64,000 nt of DNA from Nitrosospira sp. 56-18 (lineage in GTDB: Bacteria > Pseudomonadota > Gammaproteobacteria > Burkholderiales > Nitrosomonadaceae): positions 29,750 through 93,749 of the forward strand of contig MKVR01000014.1 of NCBI GenBank assembly GCA_001899235.1, written 5' to 3'. The position numbers and the translations under genes are program-made. Below are positions 23,616 to 37,386 of the stretch, piece by piece (the first letter of the stretch is position 1; each line of letters opens with the position of its first letter). The notes under the pieces are model-generated. The model was not told the DNA's origin, did no database searches, and worked only from the letters and a program-made list of their open reading frames with translations.

Positions 23616-24449
23616 TTATCGCATTGGCTGACCGTTTACCGCATTATAAACAGCTATTGCATCGCTGGTTGCCTTTACATCATGCACCCTGACGATTTTC
23701 GCTCCTTTCATGATCGCCAGCAAGGCAGCCGCAACGCTTGCCTGGACCCTGTCTCCCACTTCGCCGCCGGTAATTTTCCCCAGCATCGATTTCCGCGACA
23801 GACCCACCATCAAAGGAACTCCCATGTCCAGAAAGGAGCCGAGATGACGCAACAGCGCAATATTATGCTCCAGCGTCTTCCCGAAACCAAAACCAGGGTC
23901 TATCACCAAATGTTCCAGCGGAATACCAGCGGCACGAGCCGAATGCACCCGATCCCGCAAAAAATCCTTCACCTCTGTAACCACATTCCCATAATACGGA
24001 TTGGCCTGCATGCTTCCCGGTTCTCCCTGCATGTGCATGAGGCAGGCGACCACGCCGCCTTCCGCAACTGCCTGTAGCGCATCCGGCGCTTGCAGCGCTT
24101 TTATGTCATTGATCATCGCAACACCCGCTTCTATCGACGCGCGCATCACTTCCGGCTTGGAAGTATCCACGGAAACGCAGATGTTCCTACCTACCAATGC
24201 CTCTATCACGGGCATGATACGATCGATCTCTTCGGCAGCATCTACCGGCTTGCTGCCGGGGCGCGTGGATTCCCCGCCGATATCCACTATATCCGCGCCC
24301 TGTTCCACCATGTGTTCGGCATGGCGGATGGCATTTTCCGCCGAGACCCATAAGCCGCCATCGGAAAAGGAATCGGGGGTGATATTGAGCACTCCCATTA
24401 TCAGGGGACGGGAGGAAAAAGATGAGATTGATTGCCCGCGTGAACGCAA
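23616..24449 (-). CDS. folP: Dihydropteroate synthase
   Basis: Joins p-aminobenzoate and the pterin pyrophosphate in folate synthesis; the sulfonamide target. The 277-residue protein has the pterin-binding signature IMGVLNITPDSFSDGG near residue 17, DIGGESTRPGS near 57, GFGFGKTLEHN near 186 and SRKSMLG near 220. The start shown is TTG and is uncertain: no ATG lies nearby and no clear ribosome-binding site was found. It sits between ftsH and glmM, the usual place. Confidence 0.93.
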   Translation of the reverse strand: MRSRGQSISSFSSRPLIMGVLNITPDSFSDGGLWVSAENAIRHAEHMVEQGADIVDIGGESTRPGSKPVDAAEEIDRIMPVIEALVGRNICVSVDTSKPEVMRASIEAGVAMINDIKALQAPDALQAVAEGGVVACLMHMQGEPGSMQANPYYGNVVTEVKDFLRDRVHSARAAGIPLEHLVIDPGFGFGKTLEHNIALLRHLGSFLDMGVPLMVGLSRKSMLGKITGGEVGDRVQASVAAALLAIMKGAKIVRVHDVKATSDAIAVYNAVNGQPMR

Positions 24450-24480
24450 GGTAGACAGGAGACCGCAATGAAGGAACCTG

Positions 24481-24511
24481 ATAAATAAGGCGGAATTTCC
24501 GCCTTATTTAT
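24481..24511. terminator. Palindromic terminator between ftsH and folP
   Basis: A perfect 14-bp inverted repeat, ATAAATAAGGCGGA and its complement, around a 3-nt loop; the A/T-rich outer arms give a U-rich 3' side on either strand. It is 43 nt beyond the ftsH stop and 32 nt before the folP start, so folP may need its own promoter or readthrough. Confidence 0.65.
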
Positions 24512-24553
24512 CACGCTTCGTGCAATTAATTGGGTGGAACCAAATATCGCGGC

Positions 24554-26449
24554 TTACGCTTCCTGCGCCGGAGTAGCAGAGGCCGCAGGCGCCGGAGGAG
24601 GCGTGTTGTCCTTGGGCGGCGTTGCGGTAGTCTTGGAAGGTTTGGGCGGGCGCGGCGTACGGCCTTCCATGATATCGCCGATCTGTTCCGAGTCTATGGT
24701 CTCCCATTCCAGCAAGGCTTTGGCCATGACTTCGATCTTGTCGCGATTCTCTTCTATCAACCTCCGGGATAATCCATATTGAGCATCGATGATGCGCCGG
24801 ATCTCTATATCCACTTTTTGCATGGTGGCTTCACTCACGTTTTTATGCGTGGTCACGGAGCGGCCGAGAAAAACCTCACCCTCGTTTTCACCGTAGACCA
24901 TAGGCCCCAGCGAATCCGACATTCCCCATTGGGTCACCATGCGTCGCGCCATCTCGGTAGCACGCTCAAAGTCGTTTGAGGCGCCCGTGGTCATCTGCCC
25001 CATGAAAATCTCTTCGGCAATGCGTCCGCCGAATAGCACTGCGATATTCTGCAGAATTTCTTCGCGATCCATGCTGAACCGATCCTCGGTAGGCAGCTGC
25101 ATGGTCACGCCTAGCGCACGTCCCCGCGGGATTATCGAAACCTTATGCACAGGATCGGTTTTCGGCAGCAGTTGAGCCACCACGGCATGCCCAGACTCAT
25201 GATAAGCCGTATTGCGCCGCTCGTGCTCGGGCATAAGGACGGAACGCCGCTCGGCGCCCATGAATATCTTGTCCTTCGCACGCTCGAAATCTTCCATGTC
25301 CACAAGCCGCTTGTTGCTGCGTGCCGCGAAGAGCGCTGCTTCGTTCACCAGATTCGCCAGATCGGCGCCCGACATTCCGGGCGTGCCACGGGCAAGTATC
25401 TCGGCATGCACGTCGGGCGCAATGGGTACCTTGCGCATGTGGACATGCAGGATCTGCTCACGCCCCCGGATATCGGGCAGCGGAACCGTAACCTGCCTGT
25501 CAAAACGTCCGGGACGAAGCAGCGCCGGGTCGAGCACGTCCGGACGGTTCGTCGCCGCGATGACAATGACCCCTGCAGTCCCCTCGAAGCCATCCATTTC
25601 CACCAGCAACTGGTTCAGCGTCTGTTCGCGCTCGTCATTTCCGCCACCCAGCCCTGCTCCGCGCTGGCGCCCCACGGCATCGATTTCATCAATGAAAATA
25701 ATGCAGGGAGCATGCTTTTTGGCCTGCTCGAACATATCGCGCACCCGGGCGGCACCCACGCCGACAAACATTTCAACGAAATCGGAACCTGATATGCTGA
25801 AAAAGGGTACCTTGGCCTCGCCCGCAATCGCACGCGCGAGCAACGTCTTGCCAGTGCCGGGATTGCCAACCATCAGCACGCCGCGCGGAATGCGCCCGCC
25901 CAGCTTCTGGAATTTGCTCGGATCACGCAGAAATTCCACCAGTTCGGAGACTTCCTCCTTGGCTTCCTCGCAACCCGCCACATCCGCAAAAGTTACCTGA
26001 TTGGTGGATTCATCCAGCATCCGCGCTTTGCTTTTCCCGAACGAGAACGCGCCGCCACCTCTGCCTCCCCCCTGCATCTGGCGCATAAAGAAAATCCATA
26101 CGGCTATCAGAAGCAGCATCGGGAACCATGAAACGAAAATATTCATCAGCAGAGACGGTTCCTCTTCAGGCTTGGCGTCAATGACGACGCCCGCTTTGAG
26201 AAGATCGCTCACCATCCATGGATCGGAAGGCGTATAGGTAGTGAAACGCCTGCCATCGGACTTGGTGCCTTTGATGGTGCGGCCTTCTATAGTTACTTTC
26301 GCGATCCTGCCCTGCTTCACCTCATCGATGAATTGCGAATACTCCATCGGTGCCTGGGCCGATTGCCGCGTGCTGAACTGATTGAACACCGTCATCAGCA
26401 CCAAAGCAATCACCAGCCAGATGGCCATGTTTTTAATGAGATTGTTCAA
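24554..26449 (-). CDS. ftsH: ATP-dependent zinc metalloprotease FtsH
   Basis: Inner-membrane AAA+ protease that degrades unassembled membrane proteins and short-lived regulators. Two membrane segments (about 7-23 and 101-122) flank a periplasmic domain; Walker A GNPGTGKT is at 195-202, Walker [10 protein letters not shown] near 258, and the zinc site HESGH near 420 with a downstream Asp. The C-terminal tail (from about 600) is Pro/Thr/Ala-rich. Order rlmE-ftsH-folP-glmM is conserved in proteobacteria. Length (631) is typical. Confidence 0.97.
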   Translation of the reverse strand: MNNLIKNMAIWLVIALVLMTVFNQFSTRQSAQAPMEYSQFIDEVKQGRIAKVTIEGRTIKGTKSDGRRFTTYTPSDPWMVSDLLKAGVVIDAKPEEEPSLLMNIFVSWFPMLLLIAVWIFFMRQMQGGGRGGGAFSFGKSKARMLDESTNQVTFADVAGCEEAKEEVSELVEFLRDPSKFQKLGGRIPRGVLMVGNPGTGKTLLARAIAGEAKVPFFSISGSDFVEMFVGVGAARVRDMFEQAKKHAPCIIFIDEIDAVGRQRGAGLGGGNDEREQTLNQLLVEMDGFEGTAGVIVIAATNRPDVLDPALLRPGRFDRQVTVPLPDIRGREQILHVHMRKVPIAPDVHAEILARGTPGMSGADLANLVNEAALFAARSNKRLVDMEDFERAKDKIFMGAERRSVLMPEHERRNTAYHESGHAVVAQLLPKTDPVHKVSIIPRGRALGVTMQLPTEDRFSMDREEILQNIAVLFGGRIAEEIFMGQMTTGASNDFERATEMARRMVTQWGMSDSLGPMVYGENEGEVFLGRSVTTHKNVSEATMQKVDIEIRRIIDAQYGLSRRLIEENRDKIEVMAKALLEWETIDSEQIGDIMEGRTPRPPKPSKTTATPPKDNTPPPAPAASATPAQEA

Positions 26450-26603
26450 GATAACTCCTTGGCTCGCGCCGTCAATGCCCTTGAATATTTCATTCTAAAC
26501 CCATTTTGAGATTTATAACAGCGTGGAATACCGCTGCAGCAGGCGTTCGCCCCACCGCCAAAGACCCAGCCTCATGCTCGTCAGACGGTTTTGATCATTG
26601 CAT

Positions 26604-27224
26604 CTAATAGCGTTTTCCAATCCCCAGTAAATAAAGTTCGCTGCTTCTATCACGGGATGCTTCCGGCTTGCGCGTTACCACCTTGTTGAAATCCAGCCGC
26701 ATCGACCGCAAAAACTCCTGGAAGCCCGCTCCTTGAAATACTTTGACGAGAAACGCGCCGCCGGAGTTCAATTGCTCCCTGCTGAATTCGAGCGCCAACT
26801 CCGCCAAATACATGCTGCGGGCCTGATCACTTGCCGCTATACCCGTTATATTAGGGGACATATCCGAAATTACAAGGTCAACAGGAGATTTTCCGAGTGC
26901 ATTTTTGAGTTCTGCCAGAACCCCGGATTCCGTGAAGTCTCCCTGTATGAAGGTCACTCCCGGCAATGGTTCCATCTCGTTCAGATCCAGCGCCACGATC
27001 CTGCCTCTTTCACCCAGCTTGGGCGCAGCCACCTGGGACCACCCACCGGGAGCGGCGCCGAGATCGACTATCGTCATGCCGGAGCGAAAAAGGCGATCAT
27101 GTTTCGCAATTTCAATCAGCTTATAGGCTGCGCGGGAACGGTAACCTTCTTTTTTTGCCTGCTTCACGAAGAAATCGTTCACATGCTCGTTCATCCAGGC
27201 CTTGCTGGTCTTGGCACGCTTCAT
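26604..27224 (-). CDS. rlmE: 23S rRNA 2'-O-ribose U2552 methyltransferase RlmE
   Basis: SAM-dependent methylation of U2552 in 23S rRNA, a late step of 50S maturation. The 206-residue protein has the SAM motif [12 protein letters not shown] near residue 54 and the catalytic K-D-K-E residues: Lys near RSRAAYKL, Asp in ISDMSP, Lys in AFLVKVFQ and Glu in [11 protein letters not shown] at 27224 is preferred to the adjacent GTG at 27227. It is divergent from yhbY with only 30 nt between the starts. Confidence 0.95.
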   Translation of the reverse strand: MKRAKTSKAWMNEHVNDFFVKQAKKEGYRSRAAYKLIEIAKHDRLFRSGMTIVDLGAAPGGWSQVAAPKLGERGRIVALDLNEMEPLPGVTFIQGDFTESGVLAELKNALGKSPVDLVISDMSPNITGIAASDQARSMYLAELALEFSREQLNSGGAFLVKVFQGAGFQEFLRSMRLDFNKVVTRKPEASRDRSSELYLLGIGKRY

Positions 27225-27254
27225 CACTTAAAATGAGGTTTTTTCGGAAAATCC

Positions 27255-27629
27255 ATGTTGACACTTACACCTGCACTCCGGCGGGCACTCGCCGCAACGG
27301 CTCATGGCATGCGGCCGATAGTGATGATTGGCGAGGCGGGACTCTCCGAAAATGTCCTGCATGAACTGGATCTGGGCCTTAAAAGCCATCAGCTGATCAA
27401 AGTCAAGGTTTCCATTGGAGAGAGGAAAATTCGAAATGGTTTGCTGGACGAGATATGCCGGCGCCTTGCGGCCGCGCCCGTTCAGCATATCGGAAAAATC
27501 CTGGTTATCTATCGACCGGAACCGGAACGCGCGGCACCCGAGCCGAAGGCGCGATTCGAAAGGAAGAAATCGGATGGAAGAAATACCGAGAAACCCGGCA
27601 TCAGTTCTACGCTTCCTAAACGTATTTGA
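27255..27629 (+). CDS. yhbY: YhbY-family CRM-domain RNA-binding protein
   Basis: Small ribosome-associated RNA-binding protein, thought to act in 50S assembly. The CRM domain covers about residues 1-95, with the GxxG-like loop region [14 protein letters not shown] near 27 and [10 protein letters not shown] near 50. A 30-residue basic tail follows. It is divergent from rlmE and convergent with greA, overlapping the greA 3' end by 14 nt (27616-27629). Confidence 0.92.
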   Translation: MLTLTPALRRALAATAHGMRPIVMIGEAGLSENVLHELDLGLKSHQLIKVKVSIGERKIRNGLLDEICRRLAAAPVQHIGKILVIYRPEPERAAPEPKARFERKKSDGRNTEKPGISSTLPKRI

Positions 27630-28092
27630 CGTCCAGGATCTCATACTCCCTTATACCACCGGGCGCCATGACTTCCGCCACATCCCCGGGATATTTGCCT
27701 ATGAGTGCGCGTGAGATCGGAGAACTGATGGAAATCTTTCCCTCTTTGATATCGGCTTCATCGTCGCCGACGATCTGGTAGGTTACCATGGTGGAACTGC
27801 TCATATCTTCGAGGTCGATCGTAGCACCAAATACGCATGCTCCACCAGCATCGAGCAACGCCGGATCGATGATCTGCGCGTTGGAAAGCTTGGCTTCCAG
27901 TTCTGCTATCCGGCCCTCGATGAAACCCTGCCGTTCCTTGGCGGCCTCGTATTCGGCATTTTCAGAAAGATCGCCATGGGAGCGCGCTTCCGCCAGAGCC
28001 GCGATCACTGCGGGCCTCTGGACGGTTTTCATCTCGTGCAATTCAGCGCGCAGCTTCCCTGCGCCTACCACTGTCAAGGGGATTGTGCTCAT
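27616..28092 (-). CDS. greA: Transcription elongation factor GreA
   Basis: Rescues backtracked RNA polymerase by stimulating transcript cleavage. The 158-residue protein has the N-terminal coiled coil (about 9-75), with acidic tip residues in [16 protein letters not shown] near 40-55, and the C-terminal FKBP-like domain (about 80-158, [14 protein letters not shown]). It follows carB after 18 nt, so it is probably the last gene of carA-carB-greA. Confidence 0.96.
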   Translation of the reverse strand: MSTIPLTVVGAGKLRAELHEMKTVQRPAVIAALAEARSHGDLSENAEYEAAKERQGFIEGRIAELEAKLSNAQIIDPALLDAGGACVFGATIDLEDMSSSTMVTYQIVGDDEADIKEGKISISSPISRALIGKYPGDVAEVMAPGGIREYEILDVKYV

Positions 28093-28110
28093 TATCTATG
28101 CTACCTTCCT

Positions 28111-31449
<3,339 letters not shown>

Positions 31450-31495
31450 TGCTGCAATGATCCCAAATCCGGCAGTTGTCTCTACGCAGCCATAC

Positions 31496-32671
31496 TCATG
31501 GTTTGCGTCCTGTTTCCATCAGGCCCGTGAATTTCTCGAACAAATAATCCATATCGTGCGGACCAGGACTGACTTCAGGATGTCCCTGAAAGCAGAACGC
31601 GCGGGCGCCAGCCAGCTCGAACCCCTGGAGGCTGCCGTCAAACAATGACACATGCGTAATACGAGCATGCTGTGGCAGGCTATCGATATCGACCGCAAAG
31701 CCGTGGTTCTGGCTGGTAATCATGACTCTTCCGCTATCGAGATCCTGCACCGGATGATTGGCTCCATGATGTCCGAATTTCATTTTCATGGTCCTGGCGC
31801 CGCTGGCCAGACCCAGCAATTGATGCCCCATGCATACTCCGAAAATAGGGACGTCATTATCCAGCAGTTTTTTGGTGGCGGCGATAGCGTAATCGCAAGG
31901 CTCGGGATCGCCCGGGCCGTTGGAAAGAAACACGCCATTGGGGTGCAATGCCAGAATCTCTTCGGCGGACGTGCTGGCTGGCAAGACGGTGACTCTGCAA
32001 TTGTGCTGAGCCAATTTTCGAAGCAGATTGCGCTTGATTCCAAAATCCAGCGCGGCAACGTGAAAGCGCGGGTTTTGCCGAAGAACAGGACTCCTTCCCC
32101 GCTCCCATTCTCCTTCGATCCACTCATAGCGTTTATCGCAGCTCACCTCCCTCGCGAGATCCATTCCCACCAGCCCTGGAAACGATCTCGCCCGTTCCAG
32201 CGCTTCCGCTTCATCGACGAAGCCAGCCATGAGGCATCCCGATTGCGCACCTTTCTCGCGCAGTATGCGCGTGAGCTTGCGGGTATCGATATCGGCAATC
32301 GCGACCACCTCCCGCTGCCTGAGATATTCAGGCAAGGTCTGCGTTTGCCGCCAATTGCTGGAAAGTATCGGCAAATCTCGGATAATGAGTCCTGCCGCAA
32401 ATACCCGATCGTCGCTGCCGGATTCGATATCTTCGAAATTGGCTCCTGTATTGCCGATATGAGGATAAGTCAGCGTGATGATCTGCCTGCAGTAGGAGGG
32501 GTCGGTAAGAATTTCCTGATAACCCGTCATGGACGTGTTGAACACCACCTCGCCGACACTGGCTCCATCCGCTCCGATGGAGATGCCACGAAAAATTGTG
32601 CCGTCGGCAAGCGCGAGAACGGCAAACGGGCGTTGTAACAACGGAAAACTCCTGGAATGAGGACAAGGCAT
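31496..32671 (-). CDS. carA: Carbamoyl-phosphate synthase small subunit
   Basis: Glutaminase subunit that hydrolyses glutamine and channels ammonia to CarB. The N-terminal CarA domain (about 15-150) precedes a class I glutamine amidotransferase domain with the nucleophile in [10 protein letters not shown] (near 273) and the catalytic His/Glu pair in GHPEVSPGP (near 366). The 391-residue length is typical. It lies 128 nt downstream of dapB and directly upstream of carB. Confidence 0.96.
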   Translation of the reverse strand: MPCPHSRSFPLLQRPFAVLALADGTIFRGISIGADGASVGEVVFNTSMTGYQEILTDPSYCRQIITLTYPHIGNTGANFEDIESGSDDRVFAAGLIIRDLPILSSNWRQTQTLPEYLRQREVVAIADIDTRKLTRILREKGAQSGCLMAGFVDEAEALERARSFPGLVGMDLAREVSCDKRYEWIEGEWERGRSPVLRQNPRFHVAALDFGIKRNLLRKLAQHNCRVTVLPASTSAEEILALHPNGVFLSNGPGDPEPCDYAIAATKKLLDNDVPIFGVCMGHQLLGLASGARTMKMKFGHHGANHPVQDLDSGRVMITSQNHGFAVDIDSLPQHARITHVSLFDGSLQGFELAGARAFCFQGHPEVSPGPHDMDYLFEKFTGLMETGRKP

Positions 32672-32799
32672 GGAAACAGGGCAGGCAGTGTCGACCCTGT
32701 CGATGAAGGCGAATTATACGTTGAAAAGGATGCTTGCTCAACGAAGCCGCCACGTGCCCGGCTGGGGAGAGAATAGCGAGCGCCAGCGCAGAAGATGGC

Positions 32800-33606
32800 C
32801 TAACGCAGCGCCAGCACGTCCTGCATATCGAACAGGCCGCTTTGCTTGTGCGCCAGAAAGCGGGCAGCCCGCATGGCCCCTGCGGCAAAGGTGGCGCGAC
32901 TCCCGGCCTTGTGCGAAATTTCCATGCGCTCGCCCGGCCCGGCAAACAACACCGTGTGGTCGCCAATGATATCGCCTCCGCGCACGGTGGAAAAACCGAT
33001 CGCTCCAGGGACTCGCTCACCGGTAATACCCTCCCGTCCGTATATCGCAACTTCGGAGAGATTTTTTCCACGTGCCTCCGCCGCCACTTCACCCATGCGC
33101 AAGGCGGTGCCGGAAGGAGCATCGACCTTGTGGCGATGATGCGCCTCCATGATCTCGATATCGTAATCCTCTTGGAGCACCCTGGCCGCCAATTCCACCA
33201 GCTTGAGCGTAACGTTTACTCCAACGCTCATATTGGGAGCCAGCACAATCGGAATATGTTGCGAGGCAGCGCGGATTTCTTCTTTTTGCTTCACGGAAAA
33301 ACCGGTGGTGCCGACAACCATTTTTACTCGTTCTGTCCGGCATACATCGAGATGCATGAGCGTGCCTTCAGGGCGGGTAAAATCGATCAGCACATCGCAG
33401 CCTGGAAGAGCAAGGGCGGCATCGTCCGTAATATGGACGCCGCAAGCCGTGCCGATCAACTCACCCGCATCCCTTCCCAGATAAGGGCTGCCGGTCTGAT
33501 CGAGGGCAGCGCATAATCGCATGCCCTCACCCTGCATTACGGCTTCCAGCAACACGCGTCCCATTCGGCCTGAACTTCCGGCGATTGCGATATTCAATGT
33601 CGTCAT
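32800..33606 (-). CDS. dapB: 4-hydroxy-tetrahydrodipicolinate reductase
   Basis: NAD(P)H-dependent reductase of the lysine/diaminopimelate pathway. ATG at 33606 gives 268 residues and follows GAGAGTGGAA; the open frame extends further upstream, but that would add unrelated residues. The nucleotide-binding motif [12 protein letters not shown] is at 5-16, the catalytic region [15 protein letters not shown] near 155-169. It lies between bamE and carA, the same order as in several betaproteobacteria. Confidence 0.96.
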   Translation of the reverse strand: MTTLNIAIAGSSGRMGRVLLEAVMQGEGMRLCAALDQTGSPYLGRDAGELIGTACGVHITDDAALALPGCDVLIDFTRPEGTLMHLDVCRTERVKMVVGTTGFSVKQKEEIRAASQHIPIVLAPNMSVGVNVTLKLVELAARVLQEDYDIEIMEAHHRHKVDAPSGTALRMGEVAAEARGKNLSEVAIYGREGITGERVPGAIGFSTVRGGDIIGDHTVLFAGPGERMEISHKAGSRATFAAGAMRAARFLAHKQSGLFDMQDVLALR

Positions 33607-33659
33607 TTCCACTCTCTCGCCGTTATCAGCGGTTGATTGCCTACCCATTGCTGCTGCCG

Positions 33660-34367
33660 TCACTCCTTGGGCTGATCCGCCTCTCCCTCTCCGGTATCCA
33701 GGGCTTGCGACGGCGCCTGCCGGGTGCTCCGGGCGATTGCGTGGGCCGACTGAGCACCTGTCAAGGCGGCGCCTCCGTCCTCTTTGATAACCGGCCGGGC
33801 GGCTTCCGCCGGTTGAGGCAAGACCGCGGCCTGCATCGGCATTTGTCCGGAACCAGGCGGGACCGGCGAACCCGCGGCTGGAACCTGGGGTAGAACCGCT
33901 GCTTGTGGGGTCGTCGGGACGAATGCTGAAGCAGCGCGTTCCGGTTCGGATACAATCGCAGACGCAGCGCCTGCTTGCGTGGCTGCGCTGCGAAGCTCCT
34001 CGGCCGGGCTGGCCGGTTCAGCGGGGGGTGCTGGAGCGAAAGCAATCGAAGGCGAAAACGTGCCATCGATACGCACCAGCTTATCGCCCTCGAAAAACAC
34101 GGTCAGCTTCCGCTGCTCCACCAGCTGCCCCCTTTGCTCAAGCCGATAAATATAATCCCAGCGGTTTTCATGAAACGGGTCGCTGATCAAAGGCGAACCA
34201 AGCACAAAGCGCACCTGCGAGCGGGACATGCCGGGCTTTAGCTTATCCACCATATCCTGGGTAATGACGTTACCCTGCTGAATCTCGATTTTGTATAGTA
34301 CGGATGGAACAGACGAACATCCGGCAAGCGATAGCAATACAAGCAGCGGAAGTATTCTTGCGCGCAT
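33660..34367 (-). CDS. bamE: Outer-membrane assembly lipoprotein BamE with long Pro/Ala tail
   Basis: Lipoprotein of the BAM complex that inserts beta-barrel proteins. ATG at 34367 gives a clean lipoprotein signal (LLSLAGC, Cys17); an upstream TTG at 34388 is less likely. The SmpA/OmlA core spans about 25-104 ([29 protein letters not shown]). Residues 105-235 are an Ala/Pro/Gln-rich extension of about 130 residues, more than doubling the usual size of about 110-160. A copy of the repeat family lies upstream, toward fur. Confidence 0.9.
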   Translation of the reverse strand: MRARILPLLVLLSLAGCSSVPSVLYKIEIQQGNVITQDMVDKLKPGMSRSQVRFVLGSPLISDPFHENRWDYIYRLEQRGQLVEQRKLTVFFEGDKLVRIDGTFSPSIAFAPAPPAEPASPAEELRSAATQAGAASAIVSEPERAASAFVPTTPQAAVLPQVPAAGSPVPPGSGQMPMQAAVLPQPAEAARPVIKEDGGAALTGAQSAHAIARSTRQAPSQALDTGEGEADQPKE

Positions 34368-34433
34368 CGAGGCAGCGTATGTCTTCAAAACAAACCAGTG
34401 TAGTGAATCGTAAATTCATTGCATAAAAACCCC

Positions 34434-34510
34434 CGTCATTCCGGACGCCGCGCCAGCGGCGAGCCGGAATCCAGAGCTTTTTCAAGCTACCGGATTCAAG
34501 CCTTCGCGGA
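34434..34510. repeat. REP-like palindrome pair upstream of bamE
   Basis: TTCCGGACGCCGC and GCGGCGAGCCGGAA (34439-34469) form an imperfect stem within GTCATTCCGG...CCGGAATCC, a common proteobacterial REP pattern. A second, weaker half-copy (CCGGATTC...GCGGAAATGACC) follows to about 34515. It lies in the bamE-fur gap next to the larger repeat at 34555. Confidence 0.6.
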
Positions 34511-34554
34511 AATGACCCAAGTATTTATTCAACGTATTTCCGGTTCAGGATACC

Positions 34555-34849
34555 AGGGAAGCGCTGAACAAATTCTCGCTGCGCGCGTTGCTGGTAAAAT
34601 CGGGATGATCATAAGGTGCAACGAGGTCCGCAGCTGGGCAACGATGCAGAAGAGCACCTAAACTCCCCCTGGGGCGCCGCTCGAGGAGTCTCTGCAAGGT
34701 GGAGGTTGGAGCGGCAAGGATGCCCGGACCGCCGGCAAGGTTGGCGCAGCCGCAATCCGCCATGCGGTCCAATTGCGCCGCCTTTCAGCATACCATCCCA
34801 CCCAGCGACGCTGCCGTCGCACCCGCGAAAACTTGTTCAGGGATTCCCT
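34555..34849. repeat. Repeat family copy between bamE and fur
   Basis: Left arm AGGGAAGCGCTGAACAAATT (34555-34574) and right arm ACTTGTTCAGGGATTCCCT (34831-34849) pair imperfectly. Next to the left arm, GCGCGTTGCTGGTAAAATCG and GATGATCATAAGG match the other copies. The 295-bp element ends only 33 nt before the fur ATG at 34883 (42 nt before the preferred start), so the fur promoter must lie in or at the edge of it. Confidence 0.8.
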
Positions 34850-34862
34850 AACGTTATATGAT
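34833..34862 (+). promoter_or_regulatory. Candidate fur promoter, -35 within the repeat arm
   Basis: TTGTTC (34833-34838), part of the repeat's right arm, is separated by 18 nt from TATGAT (34857-34862), a good -10 hexamer. The predicted start would be near 34870, just upstream of the fur ribosome-binding region. No clear Fur operator was recognised. Confidence 0.5.
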
Positions 34863-34891
34863 ACAGCAAAACAACCCGATGGATGGACGCC

Positions 34892-35347
34892 ATGAGTAAA
34901 TCGAACGACCTCAAAACCATGGGCCTGAAGGCGACCCTGCCGAGGTTGCGCATCCTGAGCCTATTTGAAAGCAGTCCCGTGCGCCATCTGTCCGCGGAAG
35001 ATGTCTACAAGACACTCATCAGTGAGGGAGAAGACATCGGTCTCGCAACCGTATATCGCGTGCTCACCCAGTTCGAGCAAGCTGGCCTGCTGGAGCGCCA
35101 CCATTTTGAAGGGGGAAAAGCTGTTTTTGAACTTGCCAGCACCACCCACCACGACCATCTGGTATGCCTGCAATGTGGAAGGGTTGAAGAATTTTACGAT
35201 GCCGAAATCGAAAAACGGCAAGCCAGGATTGCCAAAGATCGTGGTTTCATCATCCATGAACACTCGCTATCGCTTTATGCGGATTGTACCAAGCCCGCGT
35301 GCCCGCATCGAAAAACCGAGGACCGGGGAATCGCCGAAAGAAGCTGA
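34892..35347 (+). CDS. fur: Ferric uptake regulator Fur
   Basis: Iron-responsive repressor of uptake genes. The chosen ATG (34892) gives 151 residues; an in-frame ATG at 34883 adds three. The winged-helix DNA-binding domain covers about 1-85 ([15 protein letters not shown], then [16 protein letters not shown]), followed by the metal-binding dimerisation domain with [16 protein letters not shown] and a terminal Cys pair in CTKPACPH. It is divergent from bamE. Confidence 0.95.
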   Translation: MSKSNDLKTMGLKATLPRLRILSLFESSPVRHLSAEDVYKTLISEGEDIGLATVYRVLTQFEQAGLLERHHFEGGKAVFELASTTHHDHLVCLQCGRVEEFYDAEIEKRQARIAKDRGFIIHEHSLSLYADCTKPACPHRKTEDRGIAERS

Positions 35348-35680
35348 GCCTGCTTTTCCCTTTTTTGATTCCGATGGAAGCCCGGCTGGCGGCAGCAAGA
35401 ACACTTCTCTTGCATAATCCTGAATGAAGCTTCGGACACCGGCGCAACTCCTCCGTTCTCCGGGTCGCCGAGGCGCGAGGTCGGTTAAGGAAGCGCTGAA
35501 CAAATCCCCGCTGGCGCAGCGTCCCCTCCTACTTCGGAAGAATACCCCGGAAATCGCTGTTATCCCTGAGTCTCTTCGCGCCGCCAGCCGTTGGATAGGG
35601 GTTGACCAGCGGCTCGCTAACCGTTACTGTTCAGTATTTTTTCATTATTTCTGGCAGCACCTATTTGGATTCAGGAAAGC
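35348..35680. other. Intergenic region fur-ilvB
   Basis: No gene in 333 nt. It contains one arm of the repeat family at about 35485-35519. I did not find a branched-chain leader peptide or attenuator ahead of ilvB. Confidence 0.5.
35485..35519. repeat. Solo arm of the AGGAAGCGCTGAACAAATC repeat family
   Basis: TTAAGGAAGCGCTGAACAAA starts at 35485 and is followed by TCCCCGCTGGCGCA, matching the left arm of the full-length copy at 23155. No complementary arm is seen before ilvB, so this is a fragment. Confidence 0.75.
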
Positions 35681-37384
35681 ATGGAAACGGAATTGACGGG
35701 CGCTGAGATTACAGTGCGTTGTTTGCAGAAAGAAGGGGTCGATTATATTTTTGGCTACCCCGGCGGCGCCGTGCTATTCATTTACGATGAACTGTTCAAG
35801 CAGGACAAAGTCAGGCATGTCCTGGTACGGCATGAGCAGGCAGCCGTACATGCCGCCGACGGCTACGCGCGCTCCAGCAACAAGGTAGGGGTGGCACTGG
35901 TCACGTCCGGACCTGGCGTAACCAATGCGGTAACAGGCATCGCCACCGCCTACATGGATTCGATTCCGCTGGTGGTCATCAGCGGGCAGGTTCCTACCCA
36001 CGCCATAGGGCTGGATGCGTTTCAGGAAGTCGATACCGTAGGCATCACGCGTCCCTGCGTCAAACATAACTTTCTGGTCAAGGAGATCGGGGAACTGGCG
36101 GCAACCATTAAAAAAGCCTTCTATATCGCATCCACCGGTCGCCCAGGCCCCGTGCTGGTTGACATTCCAAAGGACGTGAGCCAGCAGACGACAGTATTCA
36201 GGTACCCCGAAAGTGTCGCCATGCGATCCTACAATCCCGTCACGAAAGGGCATTCCGGACAGATAAAAAAAGCGGTCCAGCTGATACTCGGCGCGAAGCG
36301 CCCCATGATATACGCGGGGGGAGGCGTCATCCTGAGCGATGCCGCCCCGCAGTTGACGGAGCTCGTGCAAATGCTGGGGTTTCCGTGCACGAACACCTTG
36401 ATGGGGCTGGGAGGCTACCCCGCGACCGATCCGCGGTTCGTGGGTATGCTGGGCATGCACGGAACATACGAAGCCAACATGGCAATGCAGCATTGTGATG
36501 TACTGGTAGCAATAGGCGCCCGCTTCGATGATCGCGTCATCGGCAATCCCAAGCATTTCTTCAATGAGGAACGCAGGATCATACACATCGATATCGATCC
36601 CTCGTCCATCTCCAAGCGTGTAAAGGTGGATGTTCCCATTGTTGGCAGCGTCTCCGATGTACTGGTCGAGTTGATAAAACAGCTCAAATCCCGCAAAGAG
36701 ACGGTGGACCAGGCCGCACTCGATGCATGGTGGGCACAAATCGAGTCGTGGCGCTCCCGCGACTGCCTCAAATATGATCGCGAGGCTCCGGTCATCAAGC
36801 CGCAAATGGTCATTGAGAAACTCTACAAGGTCACTGGTGGAAATGCTTTCATCACCTCGGATGTAGGCCAGCACCAGATGTGGGCGGCGCAGTTTTACAA
36901 GTTCGACAAGCCACGCCGCTGGATCAATTCCGGGGGTCTGGGGACCATGGGCTTCGGCCTTCCCGCAGCGATGGGCGTGCAATTCGCCAATCCCGGAAGT
37001 CCCGTGGCCTGCGTTACCGGGGAAGCCAGTATTCAAATGTGCATCCAGGAATTATCCACCTGCAAGCAATACAATCTCCCGATCAAAATCATCAACCTGA
37101 ACAATCGCTACATGGGCATGGTGCGGCAATGGCAGGAATTTTTTCATGGCAATCGTTATGCCGAATCGTATATGGATGCGCTTCCTGACTTCGTCAGGCT
37201 GGCCGAGAGCTACGGCCATGTCGGCATGAAAATCCAGCAGCCGGGCGATGTCGAGGACGCATTGCGAGAGGCTTTCGGGCTTAAAGACAAACTCGTATTC
37301 ATGGATTTTGTCACCGACCAGACGGAAAACGTCTTCCCCATGGTGCCAGGGGGCAAAGGCCTCTCCGAAATGATTCTGGTATAG
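35681..37384 (+). CDS. ilvB: Acetolactate synthase large (catalytic) subunit
   Basis: ThDP-dependent enzyme making acetolactate or acetohydroxybutyrate, the first committed step to valine, leucine and isoleucine. The 567-residue protein has the ThDP activating Glu in VRHEQAAVHAADGYARSS (near 47-64), a central FAD/DHS-like domain, and the ThDP-Mg motif starting GEASIQMCIQELS (near 447) and ending LNNRYMGMV; GEA replaces the classical GDG. It is followed 2 nt later by ilvH. Confidence 0.95.
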   Translation: METELTGAEITVRCLQKEGVDYIFGYPGGAVLFIYDELFKQDKVRHVLVRHEQAAVHAADGYARSSNKVGVALVTSGPGVTNAVTGIATAYMDSIPLVVISGQVPTHAIGLDAFQEVDTVGITRPCVKHNFLVKEIGELAATIKKAFYIASTGRPGPVLVDIPKDVSQQTTVFRYPESVAMRSYNPVTKGHSGQIKKAVQLILGAKRPMIYAGGGVILSDAAPQLTELVQMLGFPCTNTLMGLGGYPATDPRFVGMLGMHGTYEANMAMQHCDVLVAIGARFDDRVIGNPKHFFNEERRIIHIDIDPSSISKRVKVDVPIVGSVSDVLVELIKQLKSRKETVDQAALDAWWAQIESWRSRDCLKYDREAPVIKPQMVIEKLYKVTGGNAFITSDVGQHQMWAAQFYKFDKPRRWINSGGLGTMGFGLPAAMGVQFANPGSPVACVTGEASIQMCIQELSTCKQYNLPIKIINLNNRYMGMVRQWQEFFHGNRYAESYMDALPDFVRLAESYGHVGMKIQQPGDVEDALREAFGLKDKLVFMDFVTDQTENVFPMVPGGKGLSEMILV

Positions 37385-37386
37385 AC

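Noticed and set aside
35774-37036. 420-codon minus-strand open frame opposite ilvB
   Set aside because: It is a shadow of ilvB with His/Gly-rich composition typical of antisense translation.
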